Shown here in pieces: positions 13,382-19,780 of a stretch of DNA of 19,780 bases (positions are counted from its first letter, which is position 1; every line of letters begins with the position of its first letter). The translations under genes and the position numbers were made by a program. The notes under the pieces were generated by a model. It did no database searches. It saw only the letters and a list, made by a program, of their open reading frames with translations, and was not told where the DNA came from. Source of the stretch: Salinibacterium sp. (GTDB lineage Bacteria > Actinomycetota > Actinomycetes > Actinomycetales > Microbacteriaceae); assembly GCA_025352485.1 (NCBI GenBank), contig JANXTJ010000039.1, positions 1 through 19,780 on the forward strand. Reading direction: 5' to 3'.

Positions 13382-14148
13382 GCCCCCGGCACCACCTTGA
13401 TGGGCCGGGTCGCGTTGCTCTTGCGCTGGGCGACGGAGGCCAGCACCGAGGCATCCACCGGCTTCGTCCCGCGGTGCAAAGCAACAATGCCGGCGGTGAG
13501 ATTGCGATAGGCCACGCGGGTAAAGCCGGCCGCCCGCAGCCACTGGCTGAGCTTGCCCTGGTCTGGCCACGCCTTGATCGACTCGGCGAGGTAGGTGTAG
13601 GCATCAGGGTTTGAGCTCACCCGACCGGCGACGGTCGGCATGACGTACTGGAGGTAGGTGTAATAGCTGGCGCGGAATATTGCGATGGGGGGCTTAGAGA
13701 ACTCGCAGACAACGAGGCGCCCGCCGGGCTTGAGCACGCGGTACATCTCGCCGATCGCCGCCTTCGGGTCGTTGACGTTACGTAACCCGAAACTGATCGT
13801 GACCGCGTCGAACTCGTTGTCGCCGAACGGCAGCTTCTCGGCGTTGCCCTCGATGAATTCGATCTTGGAGTGCTTTCGACGCCCCTCAGCCACCATGCCG
13901 GCCGAGAAGTCGAGCGCGACGACGGTTGCGCCGTGCTTGTGCAGCGCGACTGAGCTCGTGCCGGTGCCGGCCGCGACATCGAGTATGCGCTCGCCGGCGA
14001 CGGGGGCGACGGCTCGCACCATGGCGGCACGCCACAGAACGGCGTTGCCCGCCGACAGCACAGAGTTCGTGCGGTCGTAGTTCTTCGCGACGGCATCGAA
14101 CATGCTCGCGACCTCATCCGGTCGCTTGGTCAAGTCGGCCTTGCTCAT
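13378..14148 (-). CDS. menG: Demethylmenaquinone methyltransferase
   Basis: A 256-residue SAM-dependent methyltransferase, the last step of menaquinone synthesis. UbiE/MenG features are the opening VASMFDAVAKNYDRTNSVLSAG, SAM motif ILDVAAGTGTSS (55-66), FIEGNAEKLPFGDNEFDAVTISFGLRNV and YRVLKPGGRLVVCEFSKP. The C-terminal NLTAGIVALHRGTKP is also typical. The ATG at 14148 has TAGACT 6 nt upstream and is probably leaderless. It is divergent from menF across 61 nt. The last codon overlaps the polyprenyl synthase start. Confidence 0.96.
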   Translation of the reverse strand: MSKADLTKRPDEVASMFDAVAKNYDRTNSVLSAGNAVLWRAAMVRAVAPVAGERILDVAAGTGTSSVALHKHGATVVALDFSAGMVAEGRRKHSKIEFIEGNAEKLPFGDNEFDAVTISFGLRNVNDPKAAIGEMYRVLKPGGRLVVCEFSKPPIAIFRASYYTYLQYVMPTVAGRVSSNPDAYTYLAESIKAWPDQGKLSQWLRAAGFTRVAYRNLTAGIVALHRGTKPVDASVLASVAQRKSNATRPIKVVPGA

Positions 14149-14154
14149 GTGTCA

Positions 14155-14160
14155 AGTCTA
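14155..14160 (-). promoter_or_regulatory. -10 box TAGACT of leaderless menG
   Basis: TAGACT on the minus strand is followed by 6 nt (tgacac) and the menG ATG at 14148. Confidence 0.6.
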
Positions 14161-14197
14161 CGGTTCGCTCCCATGATTGGGTGTTCGGAGCCGAGGG

Positions 14198-14203
14198 TAG
14201 GCT
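14198..14203 (+). promoter_or_regulatory. -10 box TAGGCT of leaderless menF
   Basis: TAGGCT is followed by 6 nt (gagtgg) and the menF GTG at 14210. The two divergent -10 boxes of menG and menF are only 37 bp apart, so their upstream promoter regions overlap and they could share control. Confidence 0.6.
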
Positions 14204-14209
14204 GAGTGG

Positions 14210-15433
14210 GTGAACGGCGCTAAGGTACCCCTGCCGGCGCTGGCCGCGACCACGACGCTCACCCCCGATCCGGGTTCGCTCATCGCGTTTCTCTCGCCGG
14301 GCAATCCGCTCGCGTTTCTGCGCGACGGCGACGGCATCATCGGCATCGGCGAAGCGTTGCGCCTCGATTTTTCTGGCCCCACCAGAATCGTGGATGCCGC
14401 GGCGGCCTGGCGACGGCTGGTGGCGGCCTCGACCGTGGCCGATGCCGTGCAGCTCCCCGGCTCCGGGCTAGTCGCCTTCGGCAGTTTCGCCTTCGCCGAT
14501 GCCTCCGCAGCCGTAAGCATGCTCATCGTCCCCGCCGTGATCGTCGGGCGTCGCGACGGCGTCTCGTGGGTTACCCGGGTGTCGGAGGCGCCGATCGACA
14601 TCGCCCCCGTGGGCCTACCATTCGCCACCTCGTTCGCGCCCGGAGACATGTCGCCGAAGGCATATGCCGCGGCGGTCGCGATCGCCGTGCATCGAATCTC
14701 GGCGGGCGCGGCGAGCAAGGTGGTGCTCGCCCGCGACCTGGTCGGCGAGATTCCGGTCGGGGCTGACCTCCGGCTGCCGATCTCTCGACTCTCTGCCGCC
14801 TACCCCGACACCTTCACGTTCGCCCTGGATGGCCTCATCGGGTCGAGCCCGGAGACCCTGGTGCGCGTCGCGGGCAGCACGGTGACGGCCCGCGTGCTCG
14901 CCGGCACCGCACCGCGCGGGGATGACGCGGCCGCCGATGCCGACGCCGAGAGCGCGATTGCCAACTCCCCCAAAGATCGCGCGGAGCACGCCTTCGCGCG
15001 GGCCAGCGTCATCAGCGCCCTCGAGTCACACGCCTCGGGAGTGTCGGCCAGCGCGCCGCCCTTCCCGCTGGCACTGCCCAACCTGTGGCACCTGGCCAGC
15101 GACATCACGGGAACGCTCACTGACGGATCCAGCTCGCTCGACCTTGTCGCGGTTCTGCATCCCACGGCGGCTGTTGCGGGCGCCCCGACAGACGCGGCAC
15201 TGGCCATGATCAGCGAACTGGAACCCTTTGATCGGGGCCGCTACGCCGGCCCGGTCGGCTGGGTGGGGGCCAACGGTGACGGTGAGTGGGCCGTCGCGCT
15301 GCGCTGCGCTCAGGTCGAGGGCACCACGGTGCTGGCCCTGGCCGGGGCCGGCATCGTTGCCGACTCCGACCCGGCGCGCGAGCTTGCAGAGACGACGCTC
15401 AAGTTTCAGCCGATCGTGGCGGCCTTCGCCTAG
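14210..15433 (+). CDS. menF: Isochorismate synthase
   Basis: A 407-residue chorismate-using enzyme, the entry step of menaquinone synthesis. The C-terminal chorismate-binding domain is recognisable: AGAASKVVLARDL, PDTFTFALDGLIGSSPETLVRV, VLAGTAPRG, PNLWHLASDITGTL, VLHPTAAVAGAPTDAAL and DRGRYAGPVGWVGANGDGEWAVALRCA. The last two are the Mg/chorismate-site segments of the MenF/EntC/DhbC group. The N-terminal 150 residues are less conserved. MenF is favoured over EntC or DhbC because menD, menA, menE and menG surround it and no siderophore genes are seen. The GTG start is fixed by the -10 box. It is convergent with ppk2, with 12 nt between stops and no clear terminator. Confidence 0.93.
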   Translation: MNGAKVPLPALAATTTLTPDPGSLIAFLSPGNPLAFLRDGDGIIGIGEALRLDFSGPTRIVDAAAAWRRLVAASTVADAVQLPGSGLVAFGSFAFADASAAVSMLIVPAVIVGRRDGVSWVTRVSEAPIDIAPVGLPFATSFAPGDMSPKAYAAAVAIAVHRISAGAASKVVLARDLVGEIPVGADLRLPISRLSAAYPDTFTFALDGLIGSSPETLVRVAGSTVTARVLAGTAPRGDDAAADADAESAIANSPKDRAEHAFARASVISALESHASGVSASAPPFPLALPNLWHLASDITGTLTDGSSSLDLVAVLHPTAAVAGAPTDAALAMISELEPFDRGRYAGPVGWVGANGDGEWAVALRCAQVEGTTVLALAGAGIVADSDPARELAETTLKFQPIVAAFA

Positions 15434-15445
15434 GCACTCCCGGCC

Positions 15446-16267
15446 TTATGTGGCGGCGAGCCGCGCCCGTTCCACGGCAGGGTCGTAACTGGCGGCCGGC
15501 CACTGCGGGCCGATCCGACGCAGTGCGCCGAGCAGCAGTTGCTGCACGGCCCAGCGCGCGTACCACTTGTGATCGGCGGGGATCACGTACCACGGGGCGT
15601 CCGGAGTCGAGGTTCGGGTGAGGGCGATCTGATACGCCTGCATATAGGCGGGCCAGAAGGCGCGCTCGGTGACGTCGCCGGGGTTGTACTTCCAATTCTT
15701 GTCGGGGCGCTCCAGACGCTGGAGAAGCCGGGCCTTCTGCTCGTTGTAGCCGACATGCAGCATGACCTTGATAATCGCGGTGCCGGAAGCGGCGACCTCC
15801 TTCTCGAAATCGACAATGAGTCCGTATCGCTCTTCGATGACTTCAGGCGAGGAATAGCCGTGAACGCGCCGGATCAGAACGTCTTCGTAGTGCGATCGGT
15901 CGAATACGCCGATGCGACCCGGCGCGGGCAGCTGGGCGCGCACCCGCCAGAGAAAGTCATGGCGCTTTTCTGCGGCGGTGGGCGCTTTGAACGCGTGCAG
16001 GTGCACCCCCTGCGGATCGACAGAGCCCACCACGTGGCGAATGATGCCACCCTTGCCCGCCGTGTCCATCGCCTGGAGCAGCAGCAAAACGCTGCGGGTG
16101 CCGCCCGAGGTCGAGTCGGCGTAGAGGCGCTCCTGCAGCATCCCGAGCTCTGCAAGGTTTTTGAGAAGGGCCTTCTGCCCGGCCTTCCTGTTCGCAACGC
16201 CCGGGGTAGCCGACGTGTCGACTTTCGAGAGATCGAAGCGGGCGGTGACAGGGGCGAGCGTGTTCAT
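15446..16267 (-). CDS. ppk2: Polyphosphate kinase 2 family protein
   Basis: 273 residues. PPK2 enzymes transfer phosphate between polyphosphate and nucleotides. The Walker A-like loop is LLLLQAMDTAGKGGIIRHV (K72). The conserved lid and Walker B-like segment are GRIGVFDRSHYEDVLIRRVHG, followed by ERPDKNWKYNPGDVTERAFW and WYVIPADHKWYARW. The single-domain length fits class I/III enzymes; the nucleotide preference is not decidable. ATG 16267 is chosen over GTG 16273 because TAGCGT (16279-16274) lies exactly 6 nt before it. The first three bases of that box are the menD stop codon. The gene interrupts the menaquinone cluster between menD and menF. Confidence 0.93.
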   Translation of the reverse strand: MNTLAPVTARFDLSKVDTSATPGVANRKAGQKALLKNLAELGMLQERLYADSTSGGTRSVLLLLQAMDTAGKGGIIRHVVGSVDPQGVHLHAFKAPTAAEKRHDFLWRVRAQLPAPGRIGVFDRSHYEDVLIRRVHGYSSPEVIEERYGLIVDFEKEVAASGTAIIKVMLHVGYNEQKARLLQRLERPDKNWKYNPGDVTERAFWPAYMQAYQIALTRTSTPDAPWYVIPADHKWYARWAVQQLLLGALRRIGPQWPAASYDPAVERARLAAT

Positions 16268-16273
16268 GCCCAC

Positions 16274-16279
16274 ACGCTA
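16274..16279 (-). promoter_or_regulatory. -10 box TAGCGT of leaderless ppk2, overlapping the menD stop
   Basis: TAGCGT is followed by 6 nt (gtgggc) and the ATG at 16267. Its TAG is the stop codon of menD (16279-16277). Confidence 0.55.
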
Positions 16280-18007
16280 CTCGCGGGGCAGGGGCACCTC
16301 AATGACCGTAGGGCCGGTGGATGCGGTGAGTGCCTGATCGAGCTGGCCGCGGGTATCGACGCGCAGGTACTCCCAGCCGTACGCCGCGGCGAGCTGCGGC
16401 ACGGAGGCCTGTTGCGGCGTCAGAAGCACTTTCTCGAAGGCCGCGCCGCCCTGGCGACCGACCTCCAGCCCGTCGAAGATCGTGCCACCGTTGTCGTTGC
16501 CGACGATCACCTGGATGCGCGGCCGCTGCTCCCCCACCCCGAACAGCAGCGCCCCAACGTCGTGCAAGAACGCGAGGTCGCCGAGCAGCACGCGGGTGGT
16601 GCCACGGGCGCCCTCGGCCTGGCTGGCCAGCGCGATGCCCAGCGCGGTGGACATGGTGCCGTCGATTCCGGCGAGGCCCCGGTTGGCGTACACGGCGATC
16701 TTCTTGCCGGTGACAAAGCGGTCTGCTTCGCGGATCAGCCGGGATGCCCCGAGCACCAGCCGATCGTGCGGCCAGGTGGCCCGCCAGACGGCCTCCACGA
16801 GGGCCCGGCGGGTGACCGGGGCCCGAACGGCGGCAAGCTCTGCTTTGGCGTGAGCGGCCCCGGTGGCCTCGACGTCGGGTGCGGCCTCTTCGGGTTCGAT
16901 CAGCGCGCGGGATGCCGCCACCCATCGGCCCACCCATGCCCGGTCAGCACTTTCCGAGGGCACGACGCGCACGTCGTCGGCGAAAACCGAAACGCGGTGC
17001 CCGGGGTTGTAGTCGTCGGCGGACCGGCCGCGCACCACGACCGTTTCGACGCCGGCTCGTTGGATGAGGGCTGGCACCTCGCGGCTGAGCGTCGGGTGAC
17101 CGAAGACGATCACGCGAGTGACCCGGTCACCGAAGTTGGCCGTGCCGAGCAGTTCGCGATAGGCGACCACCAGGTTGGGGCCGAAGTGCGCCCCGCTCGC
17201 GACCTCGGCGAGTAGCGGAGCACCCAGCTCGCGCGCCACCTGTTCTGCGCGCTCGCCCGCGCCGGTACCCGCCACCACGACGGTGCCCGGTAGCGCGCTG
17301 AGCTCGAGGGCGACCGGCGCGACCGGGCGACCGGCGGCATCGGCATCGGCATCGGCATCGGCATCGGCGGCAATATCGCCGAGCCTTGCCGCGGGCAGGG
17401 TGTCAGCGATGGTGGTGGTGGGCGGGGTCACCGGGGTCGGCGGCAAGTAACTGAACGGCGAAGACAGCGGCTCCGCGAAGGAGAGGTTGAGGTGCACGGG
17501 GCCGCGCACGTGAGCGAAGACGTCGCGGGCAAGGCGCGCCGCGGCATCCGCCTCGCCGGGTTCGCCGGTGGGGGCACCGACATCCCAGGTGCGCTGCACC
17601 GCCGAACCAAAAATGCCGGGCTGGTCGGTGGTCTGGTTGGAACCCACTCCGCGCAGCGCCTCGGGGCGGTCGCCGCTCAGCACGATGATCGGAACTCCGG
17701 TGTGGTGAGCCTCGAGCACCGCGGGATGTAGGTTCGCGACGGCGGTGCCAGAGGTGGTAATCACCAGCACGGGGACGCCGGACTCAGCCGCGAGGCCGAG
17801 GGCAAGAAAGCCGCCCACCCGCTCGTCGATTCGCACGCGCAGCCGGATCAGGCCCAACCGATCGAACTCCGCCGCAACGAGGGCGAGGGCCTGCGAGCGC
17901 GACCCGGGGCTGAGCACCACATCGCGCACGCCGAGGCGCACAAACTCATCGAGGAGGGCAACGGAGAACGCCGTCGCCGGTGCCTCAGTCTTTGGCTGGT
18001 GGGTCAT
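16277..18007 (-). CDS. menD: 2-succinyl-5-enolpyruvyl-6-hydroxy-3-cyclohexene-1-carboxylate synthase
   Basis: A 576-residue thiamine-diphosphate enzyme that joins 2-oxoglutarate to isochorismate. The N-terminal ThDP domain has VVLSPGSRSQALAL (31-43), RIDERVGGFLALGLA with the activating Glu62, TTSGTAVANLHPAVLEA and SGDRPEALRGVGSNQTTDQ. The C-terminal domain has VLLGDLAFLHDVGALLFG and QVIVGNDNGGTIFDGLE, the Mg/ThDP site. The ATG at 18007 lies inside the end of the PLDc_N gene (23-nt overlap), pointing to co-transcription and coupling; the earlier TTG at 18022 is rejected. A hexanucleotide repeat encodes an Ala-Asp run near residue 215 in the inter-domain region. Confidence 0.95.
   Translation of the reverse strand: MTHQPKTEAPATAFSVALLDEFVRLGVRDVVLSPGSRSQALALVAAEFDRLGLIRLRVRIDERVGGFLALGLAAESGVPVLVITTSGTAVANLHPAVLEAHHTGVPIIVLSGDRPEALRGVGSNQTTDQPGIFGSAVQRTWDVGAPTGEPGEADAAARLARDVFAHVRGPVHLNLSFAEPLSSPFSYLPPTPVTPPTTTIADTLPAARLGDIAADADADADADAAGRPVAPVALELSALPGTVVVAGTGAGERAEQVARELGAPLLAEVASGAHFGPNLVVAYRELLGTANFGDRVTRVIVFGHPTLSREVPALIQRAGVETVVVRGRSADDYNPGHRVSVFADDVRVVPSESADRAWVGRWVAASRALIEPEEAAPDVEATGAAHAKAELAAVRAPVTRRALVEAVWRATWPHDRLVLGASRLIREADRFVTGKKIAVYANRGLAGIDGTMSTALGIALASQAEGARGTTRVLLGDLAFLHDVGALLFGVGEQRPRIQVIVGNDNGGTIFDGLEVGRQGGAAFEKVLLTPQQASVPQLAAAYGWEYLRVDTRGQLDQALTASTGPTVIEVPLPRE
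17336..17365. repeat. Five tandem GGCATC hexamers inside menD
   Basis: GGCATC is repeated five times without interruption (17336-17365), encoding alternating Ala-Asp on the minus strand. Gain or loss of units would not shift the frame. Confidence 0.9.
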
Positions 18008-18320
18008 CGTCGAGCGCGGCAAGTTCTTGCTCTAGCCGGCGGATGCGCTCGTCCTGCTCTTCGTCTCTGCGCAGGTTGCGCAAGAAAGCGGGGTCGTCGT
18101 CTGGTGCCATGGTTCGACGCTCGTCAACACCACCGCGACCCGCGCGGCCCAGCAGGAACCAGAGGATCGGCCCGATCACGGGCAGGATCACGACGATGGC
18201 AAACCACAACGGACGATTGAGCGCCCGGATGCGACGCCGGTCAATAAGCATGAGGTCGACGAGGGCAAACACGTCGAACGCCACCACAACGAAGGCGAGA
18301 ACGACATACAAGCGGACCAT
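17985..18320 (-). CDS. PLDc_N domain membrane protein
   Basis: A 111-residue protein with two hydrophobic helices: VRLYVVLAFVVVAFDVFALVDLML and the PLDc_N-type PLWFAIVVILPVIGPILWFLLGR. The rest is a charged C-terminal tail (DDDPAFLRNLRRDEEQDERIRRLEQELAALDDD) predicted as coiled coil. The PLDc_N module is normally the membrane anchor of cardiolipin synthases but occurs here alone, without HKD motifs, so it is not an enzyme by itself. Its ATG has TAGAAT 6 nt upstream. The stop lies inside menD, with which it forms an operon. The role is unknown; it may organise membrane enzymes of the quinone pathway, which is only an inference from position. Confidence 0.88.
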   Translation of the reverse strand: MVRLYVVLAFVVVAFDVFALVDLMLIDRRRIRALNRPLWFAIVVILPVIGPILWFLLGRAGRGGVDERRTMAPDDDPAFLRNLRRDEEQDERIRRLEQELAALDDDPPAKD

Positions 18321-18326
18321 TGGATA

Positions 18327-18332
18327 ATTCTA
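18327..18332 (-). promoter_or_regulatory. -10 box TAGAAT of leaderless PLDc_N-menD operon
   Basis: TAGAAT on the minus strand is followed by 6 nt (tatcca) and the ATG at 18320. Confidence 0.6.
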
Positions 18333-18362
18333 GGCTCGCAAACTCCTCAGCGAACGCGTGCC

Positions 18363-18368
18363 TACACT
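18363..18368 (+). promoter_or_regulatory. -10 box TACACT of leaderless DUF4229 gene
   Basis: TACACT is followed by 6 nt (ggcagg) and the GTG at 18375. It lies divergent to the PLDc_N promoter, with 54 nt between the two start codons. Confidence 0.6.
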
Positions 18369-18374
18369 GGCAGG

Positions 18375-18641
18375 GTGAAACCCTGGGTCAAATACAGCCT
18401 CGTTCGCCTCGGCGTCTTCGCCATCGTGCTTACCGCGCTGCTGCTTCTGAACGTGACGGCGGTGCTGGCGACGGTCATCGCTGCGGTGGTGGGGCTGTGT
18501 GTCGGGTATATCTTCTTCGGCAAACTTCGCGCTGCCGTTGTTGCCGATCTCGCCGATCGTCGGTTGAACGCCGGCGCCGCGCGTTCGAAGGATGCCGATG
18601 CCGCCGCCGAGGACGCCGAAATGGATAACCCCGCGCGTTAG
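18375..18641 (+). CDS. DUF4229 family small membrane protein
   Basis: 88 residues. Two hydrophobic helices (about 9-28 and 30-49) are joined by a tight turn, followed by GKLRAAVVADLADRRLNAG and a charged Ala/Asp/Glu-rich tail. This is the DUF4229 pattern, found in actinobacteria commonly beside menaquinone genes. Function is unknown. The stop TAG (18639-18641) overlaps the convergent menA stop TAA (18640-18638), so the genes meet end to end with no room for a terminator. Confidence 0.85.
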   Translation: MKPWVKYSLVRLGVFAIVLTALLLLNVTAVLATVIAAVVGLCVGYIFFGKLRAAVVADLADRRLNAGAARSKDADAAAEDAEMDNPAR

Positions 18642-19639
18642 AAGGCGATGGCCCAGCCGAGCCCGAGTGCGTAGACAAGCGCAGTCAGCGAGGTGAGGCG
18701 CAACACCAGAATGAGCTCGGCCGCGGTTTTGGCGGTGAGCGCGATGATCACGGCGGGCAGCGCCACGAGCAGGGCGAAGTAGACCAGCCCCGCGTGCTGG
18801 TAGAAGGCAACGTAGTAAGCGAGGATGCCGAATGGCACCAGCACGAGCACGGTGAAAACGATCCGTGACGCTCGGTCGCCCATTCGGACCGCCAGCGTCT
18901 TCTTGCCGGAGAGCGCGTCCTGCGCGATGTCGCGGATGTTGTTGACCATGAGCACCGCCACCGCGAACAGGCCAGCGGCGACGCCGGCGAGCCAACTATC
19001 GAGGGTCACCGTGCCGGCGAGAACGTAGGTCGTTCCGGCCGTCGCGACGATCCCAAAGAAGATGAAGACGAAGACCTCGCCGAGCCCGGCGTAACCGTAG
19101 GGTCGCTTACCACCCGTGTAGAACCAGCCCGCGAGGATCGCGGCGGCACCCACCGCGATGAGCCACCAGTCGTGGGTGCGGAAGACGATCACGAGACCCG
19201 CCACGGCCGCGAGCGCGAAAAACACTAGCGCGACAGTGCGTACCGTGCGCGGGCGGGCGGCGCCGGAAGCCGTCAGACGGCGCGGGCCGACGCGGTTCTT
19301 ATCGGTGCCGCGGATGCCGTCGGAGTAGTCGTTGGCGAAGTTCACGCCGACCTGCAGGAACACGGCAACGGCCAGACACAGCAGGGCGCGCAGCCAGTGC
19401 CAACCCGGCCCATCCCCGTCGAGCTTCAGAACGTAGGCGACCGACGTTCCCAGTGCGACCGGGGCGATGGCCAGCGGGAGGGTCTGCAGTCGCGCGCCGG
19501 CGATCCAATCGCGGGGGGTGGCCTTGTGCACCTTGGCAACACCGGGGGGGCGACCGCCGGGGCGACCGCTCTTCTTGGCTCGCGACTTCGACGCGGGAAC
19601 GGTAGCCGGATTGATGCGCTGCTTCTTCGGATTTGCCAC
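18638..19639 (-). CDS. menA: 1,4-dihydroxy-2-naphthoate polyprenyltransferase
   Basis: A 333-residue integral membrane prenyltransferase that attaches the polyprenyl tail to DHNA. The UbiA-type Asp motifs are FANDYSDGIRGTD (with the conserved GPRRLTASG after it) and NNIRDIAQDALSGKKTLAVRMG. Eight or so hydrophobic helices follow the start ATPRDWIAGARLQTLPLAIAPV. Before this lies an unusual 40-residue basic Lys/Arg/Gly/Pro-rich extension (SRAKKSGRPGGRPPG) encoded by G-rich runs. The GTG at 19639 has TAGACT 6 nt upstream and is likely leaderless. It works with MenE upstream and with MenG and the polyprenyl synthase elsewhere in the cluster. Confidence 0.95.
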   Translation of the reverse strand: MANPKKQRINPATVPASKSRAKKSGRPGGRPPGVAKVHKATPRDWIAGARLQTLPLAIAPVALGTSVAYVLKLDGDGPGWHWLRALLCLAVAVFLQVGVNFANDYSDGIRGTDKNRVGPRRLTASGAARPRTVRTVALVFFALAAVAGLVIVFRTHDWWLIAVGAAAILAGWFYTGGKRPYGYAGLGEVFVFIFFGIVATAGTTYVLAGTVTLDSWLAGVAAGLFAVAVLMVNNIRDIAQDALSGKKTLAVRMGDRASRIVFTVLVLVPFGILAYYVAFYQHAGLVYFALLVALPAVIIALTAKTAAELILVLRLTSLTALVYALGLGWAIAF

Positions 19640-19645
19640 GACAGG

Positions 19646-19651
19646 AGTCTA
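19646..19651 (-). promoter_or_regulatory. -10 box TAGACT of leaderless menA, overlapping the menE stop
   Basis: TAGACT is followed by 6 nt (cctgtc) and the menA GTG at 19639. Its first three bases are the menE stop codon TAG. Confidence 0.6.
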
Positions 19652-19780
19652 CTGAGCCGCGAGGCGAGTGGCCGCGAGGCGGTCGGGCTTGCCCGAGGAG
19701 AGCATCGGCATCGCGTCGACCACCAGAATGCGCGCGGGTGCCGCTGCTGGCCCGAGCGCCGCGCCGATGGTGGCACGCAG
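19649..19780 (-). CDS. menE: o-succinylbenzoate-CoA ligase, C-terminal end only
   Basis: The last 43 residues of a gene that continues past the window edge, ending in TAG at 19651-19649. The segment ILVVDAMPMLSSGKPDRLAATRL is the C-terminal lid of adenylate-forming enzymes, where the Lys of SGKPDR catalyses adenylation. MenE is chosen because menA follows directly and the short DRLAATRLA tail suits that family; another AMP-binding ligase is possible given so little sequence. Confidence 0.8.
   Translation of the reverse strand: MRATIGAALGPAAAPARILVVDAMPMLSSGKPDRLAATRLAAQ

Noticed and set aside
13382..13570. 63-codon N-terminal extension of the polyprenyl synthase
   Set aside because: It lies inside menG; the ATG at 13381 overlapping the menG stop gives the normal protein.
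15539..17215. 558-codon plus-strand open frame
   Set aside because: It lies antisense to ppk2 and menD, which have full family motifs; long antisense frames are expected at this GC content and the protein resembles no family.
1..19780. CRISPR array, prophage or toxin-antitoxin module
   Set aside because: No regularly spaced repeats, phage genes or small toxin/antitoxin pairs were found on either strand.

Overview
The window looks like a chromosomal stretch from a high-GC Gram-positive actinobacterium, most likely a member of the Microbacteriaceae. This is inferred from the GC-rich codon use, the menaquinone gene layout (menE-menA / DUF4229 / PLDc_N-menD / ppk2 / menF / menG-polyprenyl synthase / FprA-type reductase), the family content, and the very frequent actinobacterial-style TANNNT -10 boxes sitting exactly 6 nt in front of start codons (leaderless genes). 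There is no phage, plasmid or CRISPR signal.

Left part (1-6.4 kb, all minus strand): two tandem M23 (LytM-type) endopeptidase paralogues, the first cut by the window edge. Next comes an inositol-monophosphatase-family gene, then a Cys-type arylsulfatase followed by its expected maturase, a formylglycine-generating enzyme (FGE). Both members of the sulfatase/FGE pair carry a reading-frame lesion. In the FGE, one missing base removes the second active-site cysteine from frame. In the sulfatase, the usual N-terminal segment is out of frame with the body. The pair is either decaying or contains sequencing errors. Between them and tRNA-Tyr(GTA) at 6.4 kb lies a gene-free stretch with strong hairpins and a short repeat array that resembles an insertion-sequence end.

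Middle part (6.6-10.9 kb): a lone LacI-family regulator, a secreted lytic transglycosylase divergent from yajQ, a small CxxC/CxxH protein, and cardiolipin synthase. These are mostly envelope functions.

Right part (10.9-19.8 kb): a near-complete menaquinone cluster. It has the end of menE (OSB-CoA ligase), menA (DHNA prenyltransferase), menD, menF (isochorismate synthase), menG/ubiE (methyltransferase) and a long-chain polyprenyl diphosphate synthase for the side chain, coupled to menG by an ATGA overlap. Interspersed are DUF4229 and PLDc_N membrane proteins, a PPK2-type polyphosphate kinase and an FprA-type ferredoxin-NADP reductase. Together these genes build the isoprenoid quinone of the respiratory chain from chorismate.

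The most notable patterns are: (1) ten genes with a TANNNT-N6-ATG/GTG leaderless arrangement, in two cases with the upstream gene's TAG stop codon forming the first half of the -10 box; (2) three short direct duplications that each include a stop codon at a gene 3' end, one of which also carries the -10 of the next gene; (3) frame lesions in both halves of a functionally coupled sulfatase/FGE pair; (4) a 20-codon leader ORF and an MtrA-like direct repeat upstream of the first M23 gene. I see no convincing wholly new multi-gene system; the novelty here is in regulation and gene decay.
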